Shown one piece after another: positions 51,501 to 63,089 of a DNA stretch of 64,000 nt (position 1 is the stretch's first letter; every line of letters starts with the position of its first letter). The position numbers and the translations under genes were made by a program. The notes under the pieces are model-generated. The model made no database searches. It was not told where the DNA came from and saw only the letters and a program-made list of their open reading frames with translations. This stretch comes from Membranipora membranacea (Eukaryota; Bryozoa; Gymnolaemata; Cheilostomatida; Membraniporidae). The DNA lies in contig OU612066.1 of NCBI GenBank assembly GCA_914767715.1, positions 4,161,001 to 4,225,000 of the forward strand, written 5' to 3'.

Positions 51501-54500
51501 GAAAGGTTTTTGCAAGGGTCCTACTCAACCGACTCTCGCCGTATGCTGAAGGCTTCCTACCCGAGGCACAGTGCGGGTTCCGGAGTGGAAGAGGTATGGC
51601 AGACATGATCTTCTCCTTGAAGCAACTCCAGGAGAAAAGCATTAAACAAAATATGCCATTGTACATGATCTTCGTCGATTTTACTAAAGCGTTTGACACC
51701 GTTGACCGGACTACTCTGTGGAAGATGCTCCTGAAGCTGGGATTTCCAGATCACTTTACTAATCTTATCAGCGCTTTACATACCGGCATGAAAGCCTCGG
51801 TTAAACTGAAGGGTGAGCTGTCAAGTCAATTTCAAGTCAACAACGGCGTCAAACAAGGATGTGTACTGGCTCCCACTCTCTTCTCCATATTCCTGTCAGT
51901 TGTTTTGCACCATGCCTTTAACGACTGCAACAAGGGTGTATGGATTCAGAGCAGGCCTGGAGCAGATTTGTTCAATGTGAACCAGTACAAGTCTACAACA
52001 AGAACTAGAAGAGTCCTGGTATCACAACCATGATGATGCACAGGAGATTGTCAGCAGATTCGCCAGGTCTGCACAGACCTTCGGTCTCAAGATAAACATT
52101 AAGAAAACGGAGATGCTGTACCAATCAATAACCAACAGCTAGCCAGTGTTCATAAGTTCAAGTACCTCGGATCTACTGTCATGAACAACAACAAGATGGA
52201 TGAGGAGCTCAACACAAGGATGTCAAACGCCTCATCCTCATATGGCAGGCTGAAGGAAAAGGTCTGGCACAACAAGGACCTTACGTTCAAAACAAAGTGC
52301 TCAGTATACAGAGCAGTTGTCCTCTCTTCCCTTCTGTATGGAGCGGAGGCTTGGCCAGTGTACAAGCTGGTGGCACATAAACTTAACACCTATATGATGA
52401 GACACCTGCGACAAATTCTTAACGCCAAATGGTGGGACTTCATCTCAAATGCCGACATCCTTACTCAAGGAAATCTACCCAGCATGTATGAACTCCTAAT
52501 TCAGAGAAACTTGAGATGGGCTGGTCATATACACAGGATGGATGATTCCAGACTACCCAAACAAATCCTGTACTCTCAGCTAAAAGAAGGTGTACGTGGT
52601 ATTGGCAGACCCAGGCTGAGGTTCAAGGACACGGTGGAGAGAAACCTCAAAGATAAAAAGATTCCTGTTGGTAGCTGGCAATCTCTCAGCAGAAGCAGAT
52701 GCCAATGGAGAGACATGGTTCACAAGAAGTCATCTTCGGATACGAAGGACAGCCAATGATTGTTTATTGTTTTTGAGTGTAAAAATGAAACTTAATTGTC
52801 CTACAAGTTTGAATCCATTCATTGCAAGCGATATTCTATAATTTTAAATCTATAACAATGTAGCTGATCGCAGCTCTATGGTTGATAAATGATGTTTCTC
52901 ACATGATTTCTTGATTCTCTTATCATGAGTTAGACAGTAGATAGTAATGTATACTTACTTGTATCATCTACTACATTTTTCCCTCTTTCGGTAAGTGTAT
53001 GGTAAAGTTCACACAGGGCTAATAGTGGTGATCTCTGTGGTTTGTCTGATTCAGAGTTATCTTTGCTATGTGATAGCAGGAATACTTCACACATCTTCAC
53101 AATGTATGCACATTCCACTGGACTAAAACAAGGTATTAATTAGCTGTATTTGTCACATAGTATGATCAGGATTAAATTTGACCGCTCAATGATTTATTTA
53201 AATCAACACCACTGAAAATTTCAGTAGCAAACGTAACAACAAGATTAGTAATCTTTAGCCTAGCATTAGAAATTTCGTTTGTTATACTTACTTCTCAGCT
53301 TTTGGTGTGTATTGAGAGTTTACGAGCTCAAGGCAAGTTGATATGTAGCATGTATAAAAGGCCCAATTATCAGGCCTATCTAATAATAACTGCTTATACA
53401 TGGCATTGGACTCATCAACTCGACCAACAGCATCTAACAACTCCGCTATTTTTGTTCGCTTGAATATATCGTCCATCATCAGCTGTTTGCCCTTGTCACC
53501 AGTAAGGACTTCAATAGATTCAGTCAGTTTGTCTTGCTTCTCGTATATCAAACAGAGAAGTGTGGCCTCTGAAATACAACGAAATCATATGGTGCTGCAT
53601 TCTAAAAAGCATTGTATCATTGATACGGTAGACTTTATGGTAGAACTCAGCACTCAATACTGTGCGACTTTCTATCTTATGGTTTTGACACTGACCATAT
53701 TCATATCAATACTGTGCGACTTTCTATCTTATGGTTTTGACACTGACCATATTCATATCAATACTGTGCGACTTTCTATCTTATGGTTTTGACACTGACC
53801 ATATTCATATCAATACTGTGCGACTTTCTATCTTATGGTTTTGACACTGACCATATTCATATCAATACTGTGCGACTTTCTATCTTATGGTTTTGACACT
53901 GACCATATTCATATCAATACTGTGCGACTTTCTATCTTATGGTTTTGACACTGACCGTATTCATAAACTCATCAATTCTCAGATTGGAATGAAGGTAATG
54001 ATTAAACAAATATTAAATTTTGCTTCAATATGACATATGTGTGACTCATCATTAACCTATTTCAAATCATGTGTGACTCATCATTAACCTATTTCAAATC
54101 ATTTGTTATCAAAAAAGGAAATATCATATCCTCTTATCAACATAATGAAAATAAGGAAATAATCTTTGACATTGTGCCAAGTTTCATTAAACTGCAGTTA
54201 GCTACTGCGATGTCAACTACAGCAGTCAACTAGTAGTAAACTAGTAATCACTAGCAAACCATACCTGCGTTTCTTTCCAAGTCAGACATGTTTTTCCTCT
54301 CACTTTTCACCATCCTCTCAGCAAGTGGTAACAACATTTTCTTTCCTAGAACATTACTATCACCTGCTTCTGTAGCCTACAAGATGTATTCAGTCTGACT
54401 CAGGAAGTGATCCAGTTTTGCAAAAATATGACTTGTAACTTCATTGTCCGTGATAATTGTTCTTTTGTAGCCACAAACCTTGTATTAGTATTAGTATTAG

Positions 54501-57020
54501 TCACTACGGTATGAATAAAAGTCAACCAAACTTATATTTTATAGAAAGGTTTTGGGGATTGGTGTTTTGTATAATATAAAGACCTTGCTTATCAAAGTGT
54601 GGAGTGTGGTTATTTAGGAAAGCAAGTCCTGTCACTTCCCTCAAGATACTGGGGAGTTTCCACAGCTCACAATACTAATCTACACCACTACAAAAACCAA
54701 TTCTGAGACATAAGGCTTATAGACTCATTCAAAATTCCTACCTGCATAACGAGACTCATGATGCTCCAGTAATGATAAGGGTGATTCTCCGGTTTAAGTT
54801 TGTGAAGTTTGACGGCTGTCTGATGCTGTTTCTTATATCCTCCCAATCTCACATGAGCCATGAACAGGTGAGATAAGTAATCCTCATTATCAGGACACTG
54901 TTCCACTGCAGACTCATATAAATCTGCTATCCGCTCAACTGGGAAAATATTGGACTAGTGAAATTATTGTTTGGAACTGCAGTACTGCGGTGTGAAATAA
55001 GAGGCCTACTATACTATATGTTTTTGATAGGAAAGACTAATATTAGAATTTAAATACATGATGATTTTAAAAAGTGAACCGAGGCTGATAAAATGCCAAT
55101 GACTCCATCTTTACAGGCATATTTGGTATAATACCATGTATATCATAGGTTTCAGGTTTACAGGTCAGACTCATCCAAACTTACATTCATGAGTCTCTTT
55201 GTATATAATGTTGAGCACCTGGAGAGTTGATTCATCGCATGGTTTAGTTTGATGTACATCTTTTACTAGAGGAGCTGAATCTGCAGATCTTCCTAAACGC
55301 AGCAGTGAGAGCGCTTTTAGGGCCTGAAAATATAACATAGATACATTATGAACAACACTGCTTTATGAAACAGTGAATAGTAAACCGGAAAATTCATTAG
55401 AGGTATGATTGAGAGAGTTTGGGGTGGTTGAGCAGGTAGCCCCAGAGTTATGAGAAGAACACGGTGGGGTCTTAATATTTGTGAGCTCCGTTAGAAGGAT
55501 TTGTAAGTATAGCTGCTGTGAAAATGAGTTTCATGGTGGGCATTAAAAATAATCTCGAGCTAAAATTCAAACCTCATGAATTCCTGATGGATTATGTAGC
55601 ACTCATATGTTCATCATTAGAATGTAGAAGAAAGCTTATTACACAGCAAGCAGTTGACAGTAGAACCAATACTGTCTCAACTTGATCACAATAAGCACCC
55701 TTACCTTAGCATTAGCAGACTCGGGGTGTTTTCGCAGAACCTTTTCAGACTCTTGCAACGCCTTTTTATAGTTACCATAGTCGAGAAGATCTGTAAGCAA
55801 AAGGAAACTAAATAAACCTTATGATTCAAGGCGCTAGATGAGGTTTAGTGTAAGCTGGTTAATTCAGACTTTATAATTCAGAACTCAAAAAAAATTGGTC
55901 CATTCAGCCATGTCTCAATGCATTCTAATTTCATTCAATTCAGACTTTGGAAAAAGTTTTGTGTTTTCCTGAGGTTTTAATTAAGTGAACTGCGCCGTAT
56001 GGACACAAATTTCACATATGTAAGGAACATGGAGACCTTTGGTGATAAAAAGGCTGCTGTCCCACTACGCTGGCTATCAATTGATAGAGAGGGCCTGTCT
56101 TCAAGTCACTCTTATAATGAACCATGAATTGTGCATGTCATCTAATTAGTTAGATCTAAATTAATGTTCACTAATAGCAAAAGACAAGTCAGAAGCAATC
56201 GATCCCTCATTCCAAAGCAAGCAGAGAATGAGATACATAGGTTACCTAATACCTACTGTTCTAGCCTTGCCACTTACAATGATGAAGGCCCGATAAAGTC
56301 ATTGATCAAATAATTTGAGGAACTGATTGATGAATAAAGGTTAAACAGACTAGACAGGCCTAATGCCTAACTTATCTTAAAAACCAAGCTATGTTCGCCT
56401 TGAAGAAGCTTTCCTAGACGGCAAATCTAGCCCTATTACGTTACTCTGCTAGGTAGAGGCAAGGAGTAACTCCTTGGTATAGGCCATCTATGAAAGTTTT
56501 AGAAATCAAGATAAAACATTCAACATACAAGGCATCAATCATAGGCATCTGGAGTTACATGCATGTATCATGTATACCAATGTCCATTGCATGTCTGTCA
56601 TGATCATGATGATCAAAACAAAAGTATACATACAATTACAATACACATGCTTGTAACTCCTGATGCCTAGGCTAGGCTAGGGTATAAATTTCCCAGCACA
56701 TATCAACTATCTATGACTACAAATTTTTGTGTGCAGAGAACTTATGATGAAATCTCTCTGGTGAAAATGATAAGATTTTATTGAAGATTTACAAAATTAA
56801 TCAATCTAGTTTAATAGTAGTTAAAAGTTTTGCATACCAGGAAGGAAGGAAGGGAGATTGAATCCTCAAGAATGGCAGATTTTGTACAAATGCATCAATA
56901 ACAAGGCTCCCTTATCTTACAAGTTGTGACCTTACCATAAACTGGACGTAACTTCCTCTCTATGACCTGTGAAGAGTCTTGTATGTTTGGTTGCACATGG
57001 TTTTTCTTCTTTGAAGCCAT
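42593..57020 (-). CDS. NAA25: NAA25, NatB auxiliary subunit
   Basis: 20 exons (5'-3': 57020-56936, 55790-55705, 55323-55185, 54938-54742, 54376-54265, 53568-53292, 53122-52959, 51014-50818, 49956-49821, 49625-49422, 49136-49067, 48801-48654, 48377-48221, 48030-47921, 47726-47559, 47360-47240, 47084-46933, 46533-46408, 43129-42980, 42712-42593) give 972 aa, the human length. Matching blocks include MLLPLAERMV, HLFMAHVRLGGYKK, PYHYWSIMSLVMQ, DNWAFYTCY, AKPCCFKDL, WDQLRDNRDIPA and a basic PRKKKQG near the C-terminus. TPR-like helices form a scaffold that binds the catalytic subunit NAA20. NatB acetylates N-termini beginning Met-Asp, Met-Glu, Met-Asn and Met-Gln on nascent chains at the ribosome. 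Four of its introns hold insertions or tandem repeats. The start lies 134 bp from the divergent RNASEH2A start. Confidence 0.97.
43300..46115 (+). mobile_element. Broken APE-type LINE in NAA25 intron
   Basis: Fragments of a single non-LTR retrotransposon lie in order on the plus strand, opposite to NAA25. They start with endonuclease blocks (HHNVRSLYKK, SETWLTPDIPD one frame on, LFGDFNIN). Reverse-transcriptase blocks follow (TPLFKKGDKN, PQGSVLGPILFN, FAYADDTIFYC), then the C-terminal block LLGVILDSELSLTP. Stops and frameshifts break it in at least five places, so it is dead. It ends in a short aataaata-type tail near 46090-46115, typical of tails of CR1/Jockey-like elements, but the clade is not certain. 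The NAA25 exons on either side splice across it in phase. Confidence 0.88.
50080..50238 (+). mobile_element. tRNA-derived repeat head, copy 1
   Basis: This 159-bp sequence begins ttcttttttgggg and contains a Pol III A box (tggcgcaatcgg, 50102-50113) and a B box (ggttcgagccc, 50164-50174) about 50 bp apart. It therefore looks like the head of a tRNA-derived SINE. It is repeated exactly 404 bp downstream. It is not a functional tRNA because the cloverleaf region is too long. It lies in the NAA25 intron between 50817 and 49957. Confidence 0.8.
50239..50483 (+). mobile_element. Body between the two repeat heads
   Basis: The 245 bp between the identical heads match, with divergence, the stretch at about 2850-2990. 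Shared blocks are the gccaat-aaccc block, gtgctgtggg, the actccgagtagtgaatagcggg block and gcgccatcgaccc. The body therefore belongs to the element and the order body-then-head is the same at both loci. It carries no open frame of note. A short motif, catggaaagacatg, is repeated in tandem at 50262-50297. Confidence 0.65.
50484..50642 (+). mobile_element. tRNA-derived repeat head, copy 2
   Basis: This is an exact second copy of the 159-bp head, A and B boxes included. It ends abruptly after cctctcct, followed by unrelated sequence. Complete identity with copy 1 implies a recent duplication, or correction between the copies. Confidence 0.8.
51200..52790 (+). mobile_element. Truncated LINE with deleted RT active site
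   Basis: On the plus strand inside the NAA25 intron 52958-51015. The frame at 51224-52033 carries reverse-transcriptase blocks KSPGSDGIHPEVIK, FKKGDRRLCGNYRGISLLS, AQCGFRSGR, FVDFTKAFDTVDR and NGVKQGCVLAPTLFS. Just where the YADD box should follow, sequence is missing. The frame runs from FNVNQYKSTTR into the region after YADD (the FGLKINIKKTE block, in another frame). The C-terminal part at 52181-52759 has HKFKYLGST before it, and YGAEAWPVY and LRWAGHIHRMDDSRLPK in it. The 5' endonuclease is absent. The clade is unresolved; it differs from the LINE at 43-46 kb. Confidence 0.88.
53659..53966. repeat. 52-bp minisatellite, about 6 copies
   Basis: A 52-bp unit starting actgtgcgactttctatctt is repeated head to tail with starts at 53659, 53711, 53763, 53815, 53867 and 53919. 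The copies are nearly identical; the last differs slightly (gaccgtattcataaac). It lies in the NAA25 intron between exons 5 and 6. A 35-bp direct duplication containing gtgactcatcattaacc follows at about 54038-54103. Confidence 0.93.
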
Positions 57021-57154
57021 TTTGATATGACCTTGACATAAGAAATTAAATAGCTGAGAATCACAATTGTACATTTGATGTCTTCACATCTTGTCACTCA
57101 AACGAATGAAGTAAAAGTTGAACATATACTTGTGTAGCCTTTATTCTTCAAAAT
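57021..57154. promoter_or_regulatory. Bidirectional promoter NAA25 / RNASEH2A
   Basis: Only 134 bp separate the two divergent ATG codons, so the 5' UTRs and core promoters must be shared or overlapping. No TATA box placement is obvious. This is the tightest spacing in the window. Confidence 0.75.
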
Positions 57155-60100
57155 ATGGCGGGTAAACCAAAAGCAGCAAAATCCAAGGGTGTTCCTAAGG
57201 AAACCTATAAGTGTTCCAGTAATATTGACATAGATGCATTTACAGACAATAACCTCTTTAACCATGTAGCAGAATCAGACGTTGGCCAGAGTTCTAAAGA
57301 CTCAGCATGCTGGTTAGGGATTGATGAAGCTGGAAGGGGACCTGTTCTAGGTGAGCTACTTTAACTTTGGAGTAATCATAATTTCATATATTTATTTACC
57401 TGTCCTATATATATGTATATATATATATATTATATAGTCCACCACAAACCACTTTATTGCATTGCATTTGTTTGCACCTTCAATAATTTGTCACAGTGAC
57501 TGGCTCATTTATTACTAAGGAAAATACAGGTAGGTGGAATAGATAGGAACATCAATTGAACATTCATCGAATATAATAATATATATATTCAATATTCGAT
57601 GAATGTTCAATTGATGTTCCTATCTATCTATCTATCTATTATATAATAATTATAAGGCATATGATATATATGGGTATCTTTCTTGCCCATTTCATTAAAC
57701 CAAGGAGCTGTTACTCCTTGATTAAACATCGGCTAAATGACAAACCTACCTACCTCACCTGTTCTAGTTCCTCCCTTTTTTCAGTCCCTCTTTACAATAT
57801 ATATTACTTTTTATTCATCGCTTTATTGATAATAATGGGTGTGTCCATTGTCTTAGTCCGTCTCGTCTCTGTAAGGGGCACTCCCTAGCATTATACATTA
57901 CCCACCATTCTTGTAATTATATGCACACTACAAGTACATGAGCATAAACTAAAGTATCAACCTACTTTCATTGTGTTACCTTTCATTACAGTTTATAAAA
58001 TATAGCAGTAGTAGCTACTATATTCACCTCAGGTAGAAGGGATATCTATACAGTAAGACCAGTCGACTACGTACTCAACTCGCTAACCTAACCTAATCAT
58101 ATTCAAATAACCTTAGTGCATGTTATGTATAATTTCAATATCACTATTTTATATTTCAGGTCCTATGGTGTATGGAATAGCTTATAGCCCTCTAGAAAAC
58201 AAAGACGATCTTAAAGAAATGGGTTTTGCAGGTAACTTTTATTGCTACAGTATGAGCCTTTCATACAAAATATTACACTGATATTCCCAAGAAGAGCGAC
58301 AAATGCATATATTTCTGTTATCCTGTTGATTTCCAATCCTCGGGGCAAGAATCAGATTAAAAGATGAAAGTTGTGTGCCATCATAAAGGATCCTTTCTGT
58401 GTTAGATTCCAAGACGCTCTCCGAGGAGCAGAGAGACAGGATGTTTGATGAGTTGAATTCTAAGCCAGATAAGATTGGCTGGATGGTTCACCTCTTATCT
58501 CCACATTATATATCTACATGTATGCTCAGGCGGTATGTATGGTAACCCTTTATTCTAGGAAATAGATGAAGAGTATTACCTTGTTGTAACCTATGATTCT
58601 GATGTTCTCTATAGAGATCAAAGTCTAACAAACTATAATCTATTGTTGTGTGACATTGACTGTATACATTCGGATGACCAATAATCTTATCCTTTACAAC
58701 TATAGGATGAAGTACAATTTAAATGAACTTTCACACGACACAGCTATTGGACTGATACGGAGTGTACTAGAAAAGGGCGTCAACGTAAAAGAGGTGAGAT
58801 CACCTTCCAAAAAGTATCTATCACAAGTGAACCATTTGCTCGGAAGTGATGTTAAGCTGGTTCTTGACCTTGTTTGTGACAATGTAGATTTTTTTCACCA
58901 AGTGACAAAATGATGTAACTTTTTAACCAAACTCTTGCCAAAACCACAATGATGACTACAATCTGGTCAGTAAACAGCGGATCCCAACATGCAAGGTACA
59001 GGAGACTAATATAGACCTGGATTGTAATTCATCGTGTTCACATGTGATAAGCTTATTGGATTACTGTGTACTGTTTTATAGGTCTATGTTGACACAGTCG
59101 GCGATCCCGAGAAATACCAGAACAAGCTGAAACTGCTCTTTCCACAGTTGGAGATCACAGTGGCTAAAAAAGCTGACGCCACATACTCGATAGTCAGCGC
59201 AGCCAGTATATGTGCTAAGGTATGTCAGAGCAAGGAGTTAAAGACTTGGTCAGAATGCGTATTGTAGTGCATATATCATTGATACAAAAATCACTACAGG
59301 ATATCACATCTAAACTATCCACATGAGAGCTAATTACAGCGCGATAGCTGCTTTACTGATTGTGTTGTGTTGTGTGCTCTTGAAATTTACATTTTATATA
59401 ATCATTTATTTATCTAAACAGACAGATATGAGCGAGATAAATATTGAAATCCCAAAATCACAGATAAATTTGTGTGTTGTTAGGTAGGATATGAGAGGAT
59501 AATCTTTAATTCGAGAATGTGCATGTGCATATTCCAGGAGATTAAAAGCTGAGTACATATAAGTAAATTATATCTGTAGGGGCATAATAACTACTACGCA
59601 TTACGCCCCACAATTTCCTTTATACTCTTAGGTAGCTCGTGATAAAGCTGTACAGAGCTGGAGATTTACAGAGACAGTTGAGTCTGCTGAGGAGTGTGGG
59701 TCTGGTTACCCTGGAGGTCAGTAACTGTCACACTCACTGTCATATATACTTCACTGATAGAACAGGAAACTTTTAAATAATCCAATGAACTAAACCCCTT
59801 AATTCCCTACATGAAAACTAACTTTGCTCACTAAAGTTGTTACATTCAGTTAATTCTTGACAATATTGGATTTCCTCGGTCAGCAGCTCTCAAGATTTTC
59901 ATCTTTCCCTGTCAGGAATGGTCATAAGCTGCTACTGAAGAAGCCCACCGTATTTATTATGGTTGATGAACATGCAACCATGATATAATACACACTCTCC
60001 ACCGTTTCATGGAAAATTTTAAGTGGTATTGTGCATTTGTATCACTGGTTCTACATAGACTTATTGATCCACTGGGTTTCAGTATTTGAAGACCTATAAG

Positions 60101-61013
60101 ATGTCTGTGTTTCTCTCTTTAGATCCAAAGACCAAAGATTTCCTAAACAAGAATGTTGATAGAGTCTTCGGTTTCCCAAAGAATGTCCGGTTCAGCTGGT
60201 CTACTGCTAGTAAGTTACTGGAGGAGAAAGCTGCAATCGTGAAATGGTAATGGTTTAACACGTAAAATAGTGTCCATTCTTTGGGGCCTGAGTGCTAACC
60301 AAAATCATCACAAGCAATATCCAGTATATTAAATATTTTTATTAAATTGATTTTTAAGTTTGGGAACTGGACTGTTGCCCGATCAAATTTAAGTCTGCTG
60401 TGTTAGCTGAAATTAATATATATTTGATGATGACTTCCAGTTTTCATAATTTCAACTTTTAGGTCCAACAAATTCGAAGGAAATCAATTTTAAAACTGGT
60501 AATATAACATTATTACTTTAGACCACCACTTCTTCAAGTTGTCCTCCCTTGACTGTTGGGCCTACAATCCTCTTACTGATGCACTATTATGCACGCTCAT
60601 GTAGCCTTTAGAATTTGTTTAGATAGGAGTTCTAATCTATCAAAATGTTGCCAATTTGCAGGTCTTCATTTTGAGAATTGTCGAGAAACCATATAAAAAA
60701 AAAATATATATACAATAAAAGTATATATATGTATATTGACAGCAGATTCTCATCCATCACCGCATCATCTAACCTAACAATGTGAGTGATGATAACTCAA
60801 TCTGACAGTGTAAGTTAGAGATAATAGGTTATTTTTGTTTTAATTATAACATCATTTCTGTACAGGGCTGATGAAGATGAGGCAGAGGAAGAAAAGTTAA
60901 AGAAAAGGAAGAAATCGATGAACTCATTCTTTGAGACTGAAGCTAAACCAGTCCTGCCAAAATCTGCAAAATACTTTACTGAGAGGAAATTAATGAACAC
61001 TATATCATTGTGA
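57155..61013 (+). CDS. RNASEH2A: Ribonuclease H2 subunit A
   Basis: Eight exons (57155-57350, 58160-58231, 58406-58532, 58706-58793, 59082-59219, 59632-59716, 60123-60246, 60866-61013) encode 325 aa; human RNASEH2A is 299 aa. A longer Lys-rich N-terminus precedes the catalytic start [20 protein letters not shown]. Predicted metal-binding acids are D57 and E58 of DEAGRG, D165 in VDTVGD and D193 in [18 protein letters not shown] and [15 protein letters not shown] also match. As the catalytic subunit with RNASEH2B and RNASEH2C, it cleaves RNA in RNA:DNA hybrids and single ribonucleotides in nuclear DNA. The tail has a PIP-box-like KKSMNSFF. A 34-bp-arm hairpin sits in intron 1. Confidence 0.97.
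57541..57625. repeat. Perfect hairpin with 34-bp arms
   Basis: The arms at 57541-57574 and 57592-57625 are exact complements (agataggaacatcaattg at the outer end), separated by a 17-bp AT-rich loop. The hairpin lies in intron 1 of RNASEH2A and is followed by a tatc microsatellite. Its perfection suggests a recent origin. Confidence 0.9.
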
Positions 61014-62029
61014 ACGAGATTATGTATGTGACTACTGGTGGACTGAGATTACATCTACAATTCACATTATATCTTCGTTATTTTTGCTCCAAGATTGCAC
61101 GTTATATTTTTTCTGTTTATAAAGAATGATAAAAATTGAAATATGCGTGTTTTGTCATAATATTTTGCAACTCAGCAGTACAAGCAGCAAGTATAAGCTA
61201 TTACAGCTTGCCAATAGTATAGAGCAAGATCTTAATAACTCAGCAATGATATGACAACACATAGTTAACACAAGTTTTGATACCACATTTAAGTATTCTT
61301 TCAACTCAGGCTGACAACAAGAAATTATATAGGTATTCCCGCTTCACAGGATTTGCTGTATTCCTTACATTGGAAAGTTTTGCTCCTTACTTGGTGATGC
61401 ACTGGGGCTTGAAAACATCTGTTAATTCAGATTGAGAATCTCTAAAATAAATAAAATTTGTTGCAGTTATATAACACAATTATTGTGTGACTGTCTAATC
61501 TGTGATCTACGTAGTACCTGAAGTTGAAATTAATCCTATTAATTTAATTAATATTATTGTTTTCACAAAACAAAAAGGACATCTGATAAAACAAGGATTG
61601 AGTAATTAAGTCTTTTTAACGCTTTAGCAAGCATGGTCAAACATGAAATGTTGCTTAAAAATAGTGATGCTATCCTCTTGAAGGACATGACGAAAAATGA
61701 ATGGGCTTCTCAGAGAAATTGAAAGACCTACACTCTGAAGGATGATAAACTAGAACAGAGTGTGTTCAGAAGGTGACACAAGAAGCAAACTTGACATAGT
61801 TCTTGGATGTACAATATTTACCAATAAGGCCAGGCAAACTGTGTCAGAAAAACCTCCAATTGGCCAGCAGTTTTATTTTCCAATATATATTTGTTCAATG
61901 TTGTGCTGTAGAGAACTTTACACATCAGATGTGAATCAGTGACTTCCTATGATTTATAGGATTATCCCAGTTGGATCACCAAAAAACAATGCACATATTT
62001 TCAGTGATCCAATAGCCCACCCGCTAAAT
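61014..62029. other. RNASEH2A 3' flank
   Basis: One kilobase of AT-rich sequence without a defensible gene. It begins with the RNASEH2A 3' UTR. The plus-strand frame at 61760-61942 (60 codons) has no recognisable content. Confidence 0.5.
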
Positions 62030-63080
62030 AAGGTATAATCCCCTACCACCTTCAAAGAACTACGCCCGATCTCCTTACTCTTTCATCTGGGTAAGATAAC
62101 AGAACGGATAATTGTACACCATATCCAGAGAGACCTGCCAACATTTTATCACCAATTTGCTTACACAAAATCCATAGGTACAACCGACGCGCTAGCTCAC
62201 CAACTCTACATCGTCTCACTACACCTCGATGTCAACGCTAAAAACCATGTCAGATGTCTATTTATTGACTACTCCAGTGCCTTTAGCACCATCAGTCCAG
62301 TGACACTCATCAACCAGCTTATAACTACCAGTTGGAATCCTGCTCTTATCCATCTAGTCTATGATTTCATGGTTAATCGCTTACAGAAGGTACGCACTGA
62401 TCAAGGTCTGTCTTCAGTTCTGAATACTTCAATAGCAAGGCTGTGTTTTGAGCCCACTATTGTTTTCAATTCATGTACAACATATGCCCAAACCTACTTT
62501 CGGCAACTTTCATTTGATAAAATTTGCCGACGATACAGTTTTGATTGAGCTTTTGTCTAGAAATGGTACCTCTTTATGTCTCAAGCTCTAGATCGAAAGT
62601 TGAGATTTCAAAACAATACAATTGAAACAACTAAGAAAGCCCGTAAGAGACTTTACATCATGAAAAAGTTGTATGCTATGCACATCTCTGTTCCACTTTG
62701 TGTTCAGCGCTATACTACTTTTATTGAATATGTTTTTATTTATCATCTATGTACTGTTTTCGGCCATCTATCGTCAACCTCAAGGAAGGCAATCGACAAA
62801 GTCATCAACCTGGCAGGCTACCTCAGCGACTGTGATTTTGACTCAATCAAGACTATCTATGATAGAGTAATGAAAACGAGGTGCCTGAGACTCATCACAA
62901 CCCAAAGTGACAATGTTCTTACTTTCAAGCAACTGTCGTTTGGCAGATATAAAGCCATCAAAGCTCGGGTTAATCTGAGATCTGACAGTTTTAGAGCGCG
63001 CTGTGTCCGTAAACTGAACAGTATACTTTTTTAACCAATTATTATTAATTTACCTCTTTTTTCAGTTATTTTTTACCAAC
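62030..63080 (+). mobile_element. LINE fragment, RT and C-terminal part
   Basis: Plus-strand reverse-transcriptase blocks appear in shifting frames: LRPISLLFHLGKITERI, LFIDYSSAFSTISP, then KFADDTVLIEL one frame away near 62520. A C-terminal block (RKRLYIMKKLYAMHISVPL; FKQLSFGRYKAIKARVNLRS) follows at 62576-63034. The order and C-terminal type suggest a CR1/L2-like element, but that is inference. The 5' half is missing and frameshifts make it inactive. Confidence 0.8.
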
Positions 63081-63089
63081 CATGCAAGC

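Noticed and set aside
53400-53792. 130-codon plus-strand frame
   Set aside because: It overlaps NAA25 exon 6 on the other strand and then runs through the 52-bp minisatellite.
53659-53966. CRISPR-like array
   Set aside because: The repeats are contiguous without unique spacers and the genome is animal.
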